Assembly (NCBI GenBank): GCA_020638635.1
Contig: JACKIE010000002.1
Span: forward strand, 1-64,000
DNA from: Planctomycetota bacterium
Lineage (GTDB): Bacteria > Planctomycetota > UBA8742 > UBA2392
Length of the DNA stretch: 64,000 bases
Direction of reading: 5' to 3'
The translations under genes and the position numbers were made by a program. Shown in pieces: positions 34,230 through 43,127 of this stretch; position 1 is the stretch's first letter; each line of letters starts with the position of its first letter. Below the pieces are notes generated by a model. It saw only the letters and a list, made by a program, of their open reading frames with translations. It had not been told where the DNA came from and did no database searches.

Positions 34230-35602
34230 TGCGACGACAAGTACAGCGTACGGCGTACCCCGCCCAGAGAGTGTGCGCCCGGGCCGCGGCCGTACTCTGC
34301 GCGTTGAGCCTTGTTCTGGCTTTTTCCGCCTGCACCGGTGACTTCGACCAGCGGCAGGAGAAGGCCAAGACGCAGGGCTTTGGCGCGTCGTCAGTCGGTA
34401 CGGTGGTCAACCCGGACACCTCCGTTTTTATCCGGGGCACGGTATCGACGGCGGGAGCAGTGAAGGGCGCCTTCGTGACGCTGCGCCCCGTGTTGGAGGA
34501 TGGCAGCGTTGACTGGAACGACGCGAACGCCCTCGGCACCGGCATCACGTTCGACAACGGCATCTACCAGGTGTACCTGAATGACGGCACATACCGCGGA
34601 CCGATCCTTGTCGAGGTGCGGGGCGGCGCGGGCGTACTGGGCGCCAATCCGGCCACGGCGCTGAGCGACAAATTCCACGACATGCGTGCCGACCACGTGC
34701 TCTATTCCGTCGCGCCGCTCTACGACGGCTACAGCATTTCCGACGTGCACGTCACGCCGCTCACCACCGTGGCCGTGGCGCGTTGCCTGGCCTTTGACGG
34801 CAGCATCGCCGGCGTGCAGGGCGGCGTCGCCACCGGCATGTTCGGCCTGGTATGCCAGCAGGTGGCGGAGTACTTCGGGCTGGCGCGTATCCGGGGTGCT
34901 CTGCCAGCCGATTACTCGGCCAGCGGCTCGTTTGGCAGCGCGGATCTTTACGGGCGTGTGCTGGCGGCACTCAGCCAGGTCGCGTTCAATCTTGGCGTGT
35001 CCAACGTGTTTGACTTCTGGCTGGGCATGGAGCAGGACGCGCTGGATGACGGGGAGCTGAACGGCACGATCCCCGTGGTGCCAAACACGCCGATAGCAAT
35101 GCCGGACCTTGGCGCCTCCGGGTTGATCGGCTCGGCCCTGCTGAACGACTACATGGACCCGGCCAACCTCGAGCGCCAGCGCGGCGGTGACAACACCCAG
35201 ATTGCAGTAGGTGGCGAAGTGGAGACGCTGATCGCGTGGCTCGATTCCGCGCGCGACGTGGATAACGCCACGCGAGCATACGACCTGACGGTACGCGTGC
35301 CTGTCACTCTGGTGATCGGGCGCGGCGGCGAGCAGCGGACGCGCGTGGCAGCCCTGGACCAGATCGACAACAGCATCGAGTTTCACGCCTACGGCGACTC
35401 GGCCGGGCCCAGTTTCGTCGAGTTCGCATGGGTGTCGAGCTCACCGGCCAACGTGAGCGTGCAGCCCTACGGGCGCATCAGTGTAGACGCTTCAGCGCCG
35501 CCGGGCGCGTACACCGTGACGCTGACCATCCAGCCCGCCGCGGGCCAGACCTTCGTGACGGGCCCGACACAGACCCACACGATTACCGTGCACGTGCCCT
35601 AG
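34229..35602 (+). CDS. Lipoprotein, unknown function
   Basis: 457 residues from a GTG at 34229 that overlaps the protease stop by one base. The signal peptide (AAAVLCALSLVLAFSAC) ends at a lipobox-like Cys. The mature protein has a beta-rich N-terminal part (VFIRGTVSTAGAVKGAFVTL), a central helical part and a C-terminal Ig/cadherin-like strand pattern (SVDASAPPGAYTVTLTIQPA, TGPTQTHTITVHVP). No named family. Coupling to the ClpP-like gene may reflect a shared envelope-stress role, but that is only inference. Confidence 0.75.
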   Translation: MRRQVQRTAYPAQRVCARAAAVLCALSLVLAFSACTGDFDQRQEKAKTQGFGASSVGTVVNPDTSVFIRGTVSTAGAVKGAFVTLRPVLEDGSVDWNDANALGTGITFDNGIYQVYLNDGTYRGPILVEVRGGAGVLGANPATALSDKFHDMRADHVLYSVAPLYDGYSISDVHVTPLTTVAVARCLAFDGSIAGVQGGVATGMFGLVCQQVAEYFGLARIRGALPADYSASGSFGSADLYGRVLAALSQVAFNLGVSNVFDFWLGMEQDALDDGELNGTIPVVPNTPIAMPDLGASGLIGSALLNDYMDPANLERQRGGDNTQIAVGGEVETLIAWLDSARDVDNATRAYDLTVRVPVTLVIGRGGEQRTRVAALDQIDNSIEFHAYGDSAGPSFVEFAWVSSSPANVSVQPYGRISVDASAPPGAYTVTLTIQPAAGQTFVTGPTQTHTITVHVP

Positions 35603-35634
35603 TTCAGAGCCTGTCTGGAACCGTAAAAGAGCGC

Positions 35635-36306
35635 TCAGACTGTGAGCGGCACTTCGCCGAACTGGGGGTCCACGAACACCGGCACACCGGCGCGGTTGCT
35701 GCGCGTGACCAGGCCGCGCATGGCGGCCACGCCCCATTTGGCCCAGAAGCGGCGCCCGACGCCCTCCTCCTTCTCGAACTTTGACATGTCTTTGCGCGAG
35801 AGGTTGACGAAAGCGCCGAACTCCTTGACACCGAGAGTGTGCTCGACGGCGACGTACTCGTCCAGGCTGTCGAGTTCCTTCACGATGCGCAGTCCCGAGC
35901 AGATCACGTAAGGGTGCGCGCGCCCCTCGACTTCAGCCTGCAGGGGCACCGAGAAGTCGAACGGAACGACAATCGCGTCGTTCTGGCCCATCAGCACCAG
36001 GTGCAGGCTGTTGGTCCAGGCGTTTTCCTCGATGACTTCCTCGGGGGTGGTGCCGTCCACGAAGCAGGCGAATTCGTGCAACGGCTGCAGAAAGTTGAAG
36101 CGCTCGCACTGGAAGTGGCTGATCGGTTCAAGCTTGCGCTTGAACATGTCCTGTATCTCCCTCTTCTGGTCGGGCAGCTTCTCGACCAGGCGGGTCTCGG
36201 CAGCCCTCATCTTGGCGGTTTCCAGCGCGAAGTCCTGTTTCGACAGGTACTGCTTCGCGGCCGCCAGGTGATTGGGGACTCCCAGGACGCGGGCGTCAAA
36301 CTTCAT
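35635..36306 (-). CDS. Hypothetical protein, 223 residues
   Basis: Soluble, no signal peptide, starting MKFDARVLGVPNHLAAAKQY. The first 60 residues are helical and charged (ETAKMRAAETRLVEKLPDQK), the rest mixed (AIVVPFDFSVPLQAEVEGRA, RFWAKWGVAAMRGLVTRSN). I do not recognise it. It is convergent with the lipoprotein gene and divergent from rplM. Confidence 0.68.
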   Translation of the reverse strand: MKFDARVLGVPNHLAAAKQYLSKQDFALETAKMRAAETRLVEKLPDQKREIQDMFKRKLEPISHFQCERFNFLQPLHEFACFVDGTTPEEVIEENAWTNSLHLVLMGQNDAIVVPFDFSVPLQAEVEGRAHPYVICSGLRIVKELDSLDEYVAVEHTLGVKEFGAFVNLSRKDMSKFEKEEGVGRRFWAKWGVAAMRGLVTRSNRAGVPVFVDPQFGEVPLTV

Positions 36307-36384
36307 GCGGAACTCGGGTCAATCGAAGGAGGAAGCGCACAGCTAACCATTCCGTGACGCAGCCTACAATAGCATCACCCTCTA

Positions 36385-36412
36385 TTGACAGGCATCGGGC
36401 CCCTGCTATTTT
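36385..36412 (+). promoter_or_regulatory. Sigma-70-type promoter of rplM-rpsI
   Basis: A consensus -35 TTGACA (36385-36390) is followed after 16 bp by TATTTT (36407-36412), about 50 bp upstream of the rplM ATG and on the correct strand. The same TATTTT -10 is seen at the sigma-gene promoter at 56172. Confidence 0.75.
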
Positions 36413-36460
36413 CTTCGCCCCTCCGCTGAATGCGGTGGACTTTGTATTTGAGGGAAGACC

Positions 36461-36940
36461 ATGACCGTAGCGTATTCGCAGCGGAGCTTTCAGGCCAAGC
36501 AAACCGACGTAAAGCCGGACTGGCATCAGATCGATGCCAGCGGCCAGAACCTCGGGCGCATGGCCAACAAGATCGCCACGCTGCTGATGGGTAAGCACAA
36601 GCCGGGCTATACCGCCCACGTTGACACCGGCGACTTCGTCGTCGTGACCAACGTCGAAAAAGTCGTCGTCACTGGCCGCAAGCCGAAGCAGAAGGTGTAC
36701 CAGCACTTCACCGGCTTCCCGAGCGGACGCAAGACCATGGTGTTCGAAGAGCAGATTGAGAAGAACCCCGAGATGGTCGTGATGCTTGCGGTGCGCCGCA
36801 TGCTGCCCAAGACCAAGCTGGGTCGTAAGATGCTCAAGAAGCTGAAGCTGTACGCGGGTTCGGAGCATCCGCACGTCGCGCAGCAGCCCAAACCGTTCAC
36901 CGTCACCTACGGCCAGAAGGCCGAGTTGGAAGGCAAGTAA
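36461..36940 (+). CDS. rplM: 50S ribosomal protein L13
   Basis: 159 residues. L13 is an early-assembly protein of the large subunit. Family features: WHQIDASGQNLGRMANKIA, LLMGKHKPGYTAHVDTGDFV, then VVVTGRKPKQKVYQHFTGFP and AVRRMLPKTKLGRKMLKKLK, ending LYAGSEHPHVAQQPK. A short N-terminal extension (MTVAYSQRSFQAKQTD) precedes the core. It forms the conserved L13-S9 operon with rpsI 2 bp downstream. Confidence 0.98.
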   Translation: MTVAYSQRSFQAKQTDVKPDWHQIDASGQNLGRMANKIATLLMGKHKPGYTAHVDTGDFVVVTNVEKVVVTGRKPKQKVYQHFTGFPSGRKTMVFEEQIEKNPEMVVMLAVRRMLPKTKLGRKMLKKLKLYAGSEHPHVAQQPKPFTVTYGQKAELEGK

Positions 36941-36942
36941 AC

Positions 36943-37338
36943 ATGGCAGACAACGACATTACCTGGGGGCTTGGTCGCCGCAAAACCGCAGTGGCTCGCG
37001 TGCGCATCAAGTCCGGCTCGGGGCAGGTATTCATCAACAAGCGCCCCATGAGCGAGTATTTTCCCAACCAGATCGAGCGCCTGTCGGTCGGCAAGCCCTT
37101 TGCCGTCACCGAACTGAAGGACAAGTTCGACGTGCACGCCAACGTGCAGGGCGGCGGTCCGCACGCCCAAGCCGAAGCCGTGCGCCTTGGCATCTCGCGC
37201 GCGCTGATCAAGGTCAACAAGGAACTCGAAAGCAAGCTCAAGGAGTCCGACCTGCTCACCCGCGACTCACGTATGAAGGAACGCAAGAAGTACGGCCGCA
37301 AAGGCGCCCGCCGCGGCTTCCAGTTCAGCAAGCGCTAG
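36943..37338 (+). CDS. rpsI: 30S ribosomal protein S9
   Basis: 131 residues. S9 contacts the P-site tRNA through its basic C-terminal tail. Motifs: GLGRRKTAVARVRIKSGSGQ, FINKRPMSEYFPN, NVQGGGPHAQAEAVRLGISR, LTRDSRMKERKKYGRKGARR and the terminal QFSKR. Translated right after rplM and ended by a strong hairpin. Confidence 0.98.
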   Translation: MADNDITWGLGRRKTAVARVRIKSGSGQVFINKRPMSEYFPNQIERLSVGKPFAVTELKDKFDVHANVQGGGPHAQAEAVRLGISRALIKVNKELESKLKESDLLTRDSRMKERKKYGRKGARRGFQFSKR

Positions 37339-37357
37339 TCATCCGATCTCGACGCAG

Positions 37358-37387
37358 ATGGGACAGGCATCCGCCTGTCCCATTTGT
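37358..37387 (+). terminator. Terminator of the rplM-rpsI operon
   Basis: An 11-bp perfect stem ATGGGACAGGC (37358-37368) with its complement (37373-37383), loop ATCC, then TTGTATT. The GGGACAGGC/GCCTGTCCC stem recurs at 56076-56096. Confidence 0.85.
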
Positions 37388-37421
37388 ATTCTGCGCGGAT
37401 ATCATGGCGCAGGAGGCGCGG

Positions 37422-37661
37422 ATGCAGACGAAGGACATCGATAGTTTCGTAAAGCTGGAGCCGTTCAAGCCGTTTCGCTTGAACCTGGATGACGGGCGCG
37501 TCATCGCGGTCAAGCACCGGGAAGCAATCGCCTACTTCCCCGGCGGCCGGACGGTCGTTGTCATGCAGCCGGACGGATTCACGGACCACATTGAGCTGCT
37601 TCACGTCGTCTCGATTGACTACCGTCCCGCCGGAAACGGCAAACGCAAGAAGTCGGCCTGA
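37422..37661 (+). CDS. Small conserved-looking protein, 79 residues
   Basis: It begins MQTKDIDSFVKLEPFKPFRL at the ATG 37422, with AGGAGG 5 nt upstream, a near-ideal ribosome site that decides the start. The fold is probably a small beta barrel (LDDGRVIAVKHREAIAYFPG, RTVVVMQPDGFTDHIELLHV). No name can be given. It is 2 bp upstream of menG, hence co-transcribed. Confidence 0.75.
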   Translation: MQTKDIDSFVKLEPFKPFRLNLDDGRVIAVKHREAIAYFPGGRTVVVMQPDGFTDHIELLHVVSIDYRPAGNGKRKKSA

Positions 37662-37663
37662 GC

Positions 37664-38419
37664 ATGGCCACCGCCACTGAACCAGAGCCCAAGTTACGCG
37701 GCGACAGCGCCGTGGACCCCAAGGACGCGAGCCGCGGGCCCAAGGTGCGCGCCATGTTCGCGGGTATCGCGCGCCGCTACGACCTGCTGAACCGCATCAT
37801 CAGCGGCGGGCGCGACCAGGCCTGGCGCCGTCGCACAGTGAAGATGGCGCAGCTCAAGGGAACCGAAGGCGTCCTCGACGTCTGCTGCGGCACCGGCGAC
37901 CTCGCCTTGATGTTCGCCCGTCACGGAGCAAGCCGCGTGGTCGCCAGTGACTTCACACCCGAAATGCTGGTGCTCGCGGCCGCCAAGGCGGCCAAGGCCG
38001 GGGTCAAGCTGCCGCTGCTGGCCGCGGACGCGCTGAATCTGCCTTTTGCCGACGCTGGCTTTGACGTGGTCTCGGTCGGCTACGGCGTACGCAACTTCCA
38101 GGACATCGACGCCGGCCTGCGCGAGCTCGCCCGCGTACTCAAGCCCGGCGGGCGCCTCGCCATCCTGGAGTGCACGCCAGCCCGCGGGCTGATCGGGCGC
38201 TTCGCCAACTGGTACATCAATCGCATGGTGCCCTGGCTGGGCAACAAGCTGACGGGCTCAAACGACCGCGCCTACAGCTACCTGGCCGACAGCATCCAGT
38301 TGTTTCCTGACGCCGAGGCGCTGAAGCAGCGCCTGCAGCAAGCGGGCTTTACTGACGTGCGCTACCGCAAGCTGAACCTCGGCACCATGGCCGTGCACGT
38401 CGGCACCCGCAAGGTTTAA
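37664..38419 (+). CDS. menG: Demethylmenaquinone methyltransferase
   Basis: 251 residues of the UbiE/MenG family, which C-methylates demethylmenaquinol (or the ubiquinone precursor) with SAM. Motifs: FAGIARRYDLLNRIISGGRD, VLDVCCGTGDLAL (SAM motif I), SDFTPEML, DALNLPFADAGFDVVSVGYG followed by the family signature GVRNFQDIDAGLRELARVLK, and PGGRLAILE. The first 25 residues are a non-conserved leader. Given the likely anaerobe/menaquinone physiology of such bacteria I call it menG; ubiE is the alternative name. It uses the isoprenoid tail that IspG's pathway supplies. Confidence 0.92.
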   Translation: MATATEPEPKLRGDSAVDPKDASRGPKVRAMFAGIARRYDLLNRIISGGRDQAWRRRTVKMAQLKGTEGVLDVCCGTGDLALMFARHGASRVVASDFTPEMLVLAAAKAAKAGVKLPLLAADALNLPFADAGFDVVSVGYGVRNFQDIDAGLRELARVLKPGGRLAILECTPARGLIGRFANWYINRMVPWLGNKLTGSNDRAYSYLADSIQLFPDAEALKQRLQQAGFTDVRYRKLNLGTMAVHVGTRKV

Positions 38420-38493
38420 GATTAACTTAGGTTGCAACGATCAAGCCGCAGACTATACGTTCTGCCTGTTGATTCGAGACGAGGGGCAAAACG

Positions 38494-39420
38494 ATGGGCG
38501 ACAAGAAGAAGAAGGGTTTCATCAAGCGGATCGCGCTGTTCGGCGGCGCGGGTTTGTTTGGGTTGCTGGCACTGACGTTCGTCGGGCTCTACATCGGCTC
38601 AAGCAGCGCACTGGGTGAGACCTACGAGGTCGAGACATACGCCATCGAGATTCCCGAGGGCGACGACGAAGCGATCGCGCGCGGCAAGTACCTGGTCAAC
38701 CACGTCATGGGCTGCAACCACAGCGAGTGCCACCGCGCCGACTTCGGCGGCGGCGCCGTGATGGACGCCCAGCCTATCGGGCGGGTCTACGCCCCCAACC
38801 TCACGCAGGGCGAGGGCAGCGTCACCAAGGACTACAAGCCTGAAGACTGGGTGCGCATCCTGCGCCACGGCATCAAGCGCGACAACACCCGCGCGCTGAT
38901 CATGCCCAGCGAAGACTACTACCTGTTCCCTGATGAAGACCTGGCCGCCGCCGTCGCCTACATCAAGTCGCAGCCGGCCGTGAACCGAGAGAACGAAGGG
39001 CACTCGCTGGGGCCGATCGGCATGCTGCTGACCATGTCCGAGCCGGTGTTCGCCTACGACAAGATCGACCACAAGGCCGAGCGCCCGAAGGCCGAGCGCG
39101 GCCCGACCAAGGAGTGGGGCAAGGTGATGATCGGCGCCTGCACCGGCTGTCACGGCGCCACGCTGTCGGGCGGCAAGATCCCCGGCGGCGACCCGAGCTG
39201 GCCGGCCTCGCGCAACCTGACGCCTGACAAGGAAACCGGCATCGGCAACTGGAGCTTCGACGACTTCAAGAAGGCGCTGACCACCGGCGTGCGCCCGGAC
39301 GGCAGCCAGCTCCAGGAAATGATGCCTTGGAAGGCCTACGCCGGCATGGACCCCGACGACATCAAGGCGCTCTGGGAGTACCTGCAGACGGTACCCGCCA
39401 AACCCGCCGGCAACCGTTAA
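38494..39420 (+). CDS. Membrane-anchored di-haem c-type cytochrome
   Basis: 308 residues. An N-terminal signal anchor (KRIALFGGAGLFGLLALTFV) places the protein outside the membrane. Two cytochrome c domains follow. The second has a standard CTGCH site (GACTGCHGATLSGG). The first reads GCNHSECHRADFGGG, a CX4CH spacing rather than CXXCH. Distal methionine candidates are in ALIMPSEDYY and EMMPWKAY. The flanking motifs (ARGKYLVNHVMGC, APNLTQGEGS, YAGMDPDDIKALWEYLQTVP) are typical of small electron-transfer cytochromes of dehydrogenase complexes. No partner enzyme is adjacent. A strong terminator follows. Confidence 0.85.
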   Translation: MGDKKKKGFIKRIALFGGAGLFGLLALTFVGLYIGSSSALGETYEVETYAIEIPEGDDEAIARGKYLVNHVMGCNHSECHRADFGGGAVMDAQPIGRVYAPNLTQGEGSVTKDYKPEDWVRILRHGIKRDNTRALIMPSEDYYLFPDEDLAAAVAYIKSQPAVNRENEGHSLGPIGMLLTMSEPVFAYDKIDHKAERPKAERGPTKEWGKVMIGACTGCHGATLSGGKIPGGDPSWPASRNLTPDKETGIGNWSFDDFKKALTTGVRPDGSQLQEMMPWKAYAGMDPDDIKALWEYLQTVPAKPAGNR

Positions 39421-39429
39421 GCCATGCAA

Positions 39430-39470
39430 GCCAAGGGCCCCGCCGATTGGGCGGGGCCCTTGGCCTTTCC
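39430..39470. terminator. Terminator after the cytochrome gene
   Basis: A perfect 15-bp stem (39430-39444 with 39450-39464) with a 5-nt loop, then CTTTCCTGTT. It lies between the convergent cytochrome and EF-hand genes and may serve both. Confidence 0.85.
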
Positions 39471-39473
39471 TGT

Positions 39474-41540
39474 TCAATCCTTGAACTCGGTCAACTCGAA
39501 GGCAATCTTGCGCCCGCCCTTCATTGCGCTCGACTTGAGGCGAAGCCCAGGCATGTCACGCGACATCCACTCTTCGCCCTCAACGCCGCCCTCCAGCTTC
39601 ATCGTGTAGACGTCGCAGATCCACTTCCGACCGGCGACTTTCACGGTCTCTTCGCCCTTCTTCTCGGCGTTGGGGGCGGGTTGCAGTAGAGCCTCGAATT
39701 CAGGCGTGAACGCGATCGCCAGCTTGGCAGAAACGACCAGCTTGCCGCTCGGGCCATAGAAACGCGTCAGCACCACGGCGCCTTCCTCGTCACAGCGCAG
39801 CACGCGGTTCTCGAATCGGCCGCTGGCTTCCTGTTTGCCGTCCTGGAAGGTCAGCTTGATGGTCCAGCGTCTTCCCACTTTCTGGAACAGGGCAAAGTTG
39901 AGGTCCTTGTCATCCAGCTTCCAGTCATGCTTGCCGGAGTCACTTTCCTTGGCCGCTGCGAGGTCCGGTGCCCGAGCCAAAACGCGCGCGCGGTGGTGCT
40001 CCTCAAGCTCGCCCCGGGTGATGCTGCCGTCGGCGTCCAGGTCCGCCTTGTGGAAGCGCCGATACGCCGACCCGCTTTCCCCCGCGATTTCGTCGCTTTC
40101 CGTCAGGGAACCGTCGCGGTCGGCGTCGTAGCGGTCCAACTCGTCCTCCGCCAGTACGGAACAGAGTCGGTCAAGCTCGGCGCGGGAAATCGAAGACGGC
40201 GATGGGTAGCTGCCCCGGCGCTCAAAACGCTTGCGGTACTCGTCGAACTCTTCGCGTGACAGGCCTTCCGTGCCGTCCTTATCGGCGAACACGAAGTGGT
40301 GCGGCGATATCCAGGGCTCCATGTGCGCGCGCGCGCCGGCTTCTTTGCCTTTGCATTGATCGTCGCGATAGGCCTTGTTGGCGTCGAGGTATTCACGGGC
40401 CGTGATGCGACCATCTTTGTCCTTGTCCATCATCAGGAAGATGTTCACACCGGCCAGCTTGGCTGCGTTGTCGGCAGCATCTTCGTTGGCAGGCTCGCCC
40501 TTCTTCGGCTTGGACTTGGGTTCCTTGATCGAGATGGATGAAAGGGTGCCGTACATCTTGCCGTCAAAGCCGTAGCCGCCACGCATGAACTTGACGGGAA
40601 TGCCGGGGTAGCTGTCGGAGTAGTACTCCGTTGTGGTTTCACGATACTGGGTGACCTCGAACACCGTCGCCTCGACCTTGCCGATCGGCAGGTCCAGCGA
40701 CTCCTTTTCGGCCTTGGTCGTCCAACCCGAGGGGGGAAGGCACCAGGCCTTACGCCCCGCCGAAAACCACAGTCGCAGGAACAGCACCGGGAATCTTTCC
40801 GACGCCTTGCCCTCCTCAAGTGTGGTTACCTGAACCAGCGCGCTGTTCGGGGTCACCTGGATGACTTCCCACTCCTCCGCCAGCGCGCCGCCGGCTCCCG
40901 GAACGCCGAAGTCGTACGTCCAGCTTGAGCCAACGTAGCGATACAGCCGCAGCGGATCGCCCTCGGGGCTCGGGACGCCGACTGCGTACCAGCCCGGGAA
41001 TTCGTGAATGTCCAGGGACTCGTCACCGTTCAGGTCGGCGGTGTTGAAGCTTTCCTCCGCGTCAGCACCAAGCCCCAGCTCGCTCATCGACAAGCGGCCG
41101 TCTTTGTCCTGGTCGTTCTTCAGCCCGTCCATGAATGCCTTAACGCCGTCCACCCGCGCCTCATAGGCGTAGTCGGCGGCGCTGGGAACCGGGGCCTTGC
41201 CCTTCTCTTCCAGCTTGAAGAAGGCGATCAGCTCCTTGCGTGTGAGGTCCATGTCTCCGTTGGTGTCGGCCGCGCAGAAGATCGGCCAGGTCAGCATGGA
41301 TCGGCCGGTCAGGCGGCGAATCCCGAAGCTGGCCGCGGGGCCAGTTTCACCCTTCCCGCTTAGGTCGCCGGGCGAGACCTTGTCGTGCTCTTCGGGGCGG
41401 AGATGAGCCGCCGCGAAAAAGGCCTCGGTCCATTCTTCAGGCGTGGGCGGCTTCGCCTTCTTCGGCTTGGCGTGTTGTACTGGCATGTGCACCAGCAGGC
41501 CGAGCAGGATCAAAGTCGCGCACCAGACGAACTTGCCCAC
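39474..41540 (-). CDS. Secreted protein with about seven EF-hand motifs
   Basis: 688 residues from a GTG at 41540, chosen because a perfect AGGAGG lies 6 nt upstream and the product then begins with a signal peptide (GKFVWCATLILLGLLVHMPV). The frame is open to 41654. Calcium-loop patterns occur seven times: DTNGDMDLTRKE, DQDKDGRLSMSE, DLNGDESLDIHE, DKDKDGRITARE, DKDGTEGLSREE, DADRDGSLTESD and DLDADGSITRGE. Three are in the N-terminal third, then a ~170-residue beta domain, then four more, then a C-terminal domain. Calcium binding is well supported; the two intervening domains are unknown. The gene is divergent from an outer-membrane barrel gene (112 bp). Confidence 0.83.
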   Translation of the reverse strand: MGKFVWCATLILLGLLVHMPVQHAKPKKAKPPTPEEWTEAFFAAAHLRPEEHDKVSPGDLSGKGETGPAASFGIRRLTGRSMLTWPIFCAADTNGDMDLTRKELIAFFKLEEKGKAPVPSAADYAYEARVDGVKAFMDGLKNDQDKDGRLSMSELGLGADAEESFNTADLNGDESLDIHEFPGWYAVGVPSPEGDPLRLYRYVGSSWTYDFGVPGAGGALAEEWEVIQVTPNSALVQVTTLEEGKASERFPVLFLRLWFSAGRKAWCLPPSGWTTKAEKESLDLPIGKVEATVFEVTQYRETTTEYYSDSYPGIPVKFMRGGYGFDGKMYGTLSSISIKEPKSKPKKGEPANEDAADNAAKLAGVNIFLMMDKDKDGRITAREYLDANKAYRDDQCKGKEAGARAHMEPWISPHHFVFADKDGTEGLSREEFDEYRKRFERRGSYPSPSSISRAELDRLCSVLAEDELDRYDADRDGSLTESDEIAGESGSAYRRFHKADLDADGSITRGELEEHHRARVLARAPDLAAAKESDSGKHDWKLDDKDLNFALFQKVGRRWTIKLTFQDGKQEASGRFENRVLRCDEEGAVVLTRFYGPSGKLVVSAKLAIAFTPEFEALLQPAPNAEKKGEETVKVAGRKWICDVYTMKLEGGVEGEEWMSRDMPGLRLKSSAMKGGRKIAFELTEFKD

Positions 41541-41652
41541 GGGAGCCTCCTGTTTTGAACTTGAACCGCGAGCAGCCATTCTAGAACCAAGGTCACACCA
41601 GTTCATGCATGATTCCTTTTTGTCTATGCTGCGCTCGACCAAGGAGCTGACC

Positions 41653-43083
41653 ATGCGCGTGCTGTTGATGTTGCTGGTTTTGGGGGCGGCCTCGACCGCG
41701 CAAGCACAGGACCAGAACTACTGGTTCCAGCAGTTCGGCACGCGCTCGCACATGCTTGGGGGCTCCGTGGTGGGGGGCGTGGATGACACCTCGGCCGGCT
41801 TCTACAACCCCGCGCGCCTGGCCTGGATCGACAACCCCGAGCTTTCGGTCAGCGCGACCGTCTACCAGCTCGACCGCTTCTTCATCCGGGACGGCGCCGG
41901 CAAAGAGCGCGAAGTGGACGCACTCAACTGGCGCGTGGTGCCCTCTCTGGTCTCCGGCATCCACCTGTTCGACTTCGCGCCCGGCCACGCGTTCGGCCAC
42001 ACCATCCTGGCCCGCCACTACTACAACAACAGCGTGAGCGCCCGGCGCGAGGCGCGCGACAACGTGATCAACGACCTGCGCAGCCCGGGCGACGAAGACT
42101 ACACCGCCCAGATCACCGTGGACGTGGACGTGCAGGAATACTGGCTGGGGCTCAGCTGGGCGTGGCGGATGACCGAGTTCCTTTCCGTCGGTGCCACCAC
42201 CTTCGCCGGCCTGCGCATCGAGAGGCTGCTGGCCGACATCGACGCCCGCGCGGTCTGGTTCAACGGCACCGCCTTCGAAGCCACCGCGATCGAGAACTCG
42301 ACTTACGTCAACTACTTCGACCTGCGCGCCTTCTGGAAGCTGGGCCTGGCGCTCGAGCTGGACGACTTCAAGGCCGGGCTGACCGCCACCACACAGCCCA
42401 TCCACCTGTGGGGCCAGGGCACCATCTCGCGCGACCTGGAGATCCTGAACATCGATGCCGACGCCGACGGCATTGGGGCCACGCTGGTGCTCAATGACCG
42501 GCAGGACAGCCGGCCGACTGAGTACCGCTCGCCCTGGTCGTTCGCGGCCGGGCTCGACTACTCCGTCGCCCCGACTGGCACGCGCTTCTGCGCCAGCGTG
42601 GAGTGGTTCCTGCCCGTCGGCACCTGGACCGTGATCCGCCCGGAGAGCGGCGCCTTCTTCCAGGGCGCGACTACGCTGGTGGGCGGCTCCAACGACTTCC
42701 TGAAGGTGCGCCACGGTACCAGCGGCGTGTTCAATGTGGCCGCGGGCGTCAGCCAGAAGTTCGGCGACTGGCTGATCGGCGAGTGGACAGGACACTGGGC
42801 TTTCTACACCGACTTCTCGGCCAACCTGAACAAGCACGACGACGCCATCCGCCTGGGTTCCACCGAATGGGACCTCTACCACGGCATGACCGGCGTCAGC
42901 ATCCGCACCGACAAGAGCGAGTTCGGCATCGGCGTGCACTTCACCATCGGCAGCGACAGCGTGGAGCAGAACATCAACCTCGACGACCCCACCGAGGCCG
43001 GCCTGCTGCTCGGCACCCCCAGCGGCACGCGCGGCGTGTACTGGGCGATCGGCGTGGTAGCCGGCTACACCTACTTCTTCTAG
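41653..43083 (+). CDS. Outer-membrane beta-barrel protein (FadL/PorV-like)
   Basis: 476 residues from the ATG at 41653 with AAGGAG 6 nt upstream. A signal peptide (MRVLLMLLVLGAASTAQAQ) is followed by SVVGGVDDTSAGFYNPARLA, which resembles the N-terminal G..A..D..S..YYNPA signature of FadL/OmpP1/PorV barrels. Alternating amphipathic strands fill the rest, and the protein ends in aromatic YTYFF, a typical barrel-assembly C terminus. It supports an outer membrane in this organism. It is followed by the transglutaminase-like gene 44 bp later on the same strand. Confidence 0.8.
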   Translation: MRVLLMLLVLGAASTAQAQDQNYWFQQFGTRSHMLGGSVVGGVDDTSAGFYNPARLAWIDNPELSVSATVYQLDRFFIRDGAGKEREVDALNWRVVPSLVSGIHLFDFAPGHAFGHTILARHYYNNSVSARREARDNVINDLRSPGDEDYTAQITVDVDVQEYWLGLSWAWRMTEFLSVGATTFAGLRIERLLADIDARAVWFNGTAFEATAIENSTYVNYFDLRAFWKLGLALELDDFKAGLTATTQPIHLWGQGTISRDLEILNIDADADGIGATLVLNDRQDSRPTEYRSPWSFAAGLDYSVAPTGTRFCASVEWFLPVGTWTVIRPESGAFFQGATTLVGGSNDFLKVRHGTSGVFNVAAGVSQKFGDWLIGEWTGHWAFYTDFSANLNKHDDAIRLGSTEWDLYHGMTGVSIRTDKSEFGIGVHFTIGSDSVEQNINLDDPTEAGLLLGTPSGTRGVYWAIGVVAGYTYFF

Positions 43084-43127
43084 GCGCGCGCGGTTACACT
43101 GACGGGCTGATTCATCGTGGGGGAAGC

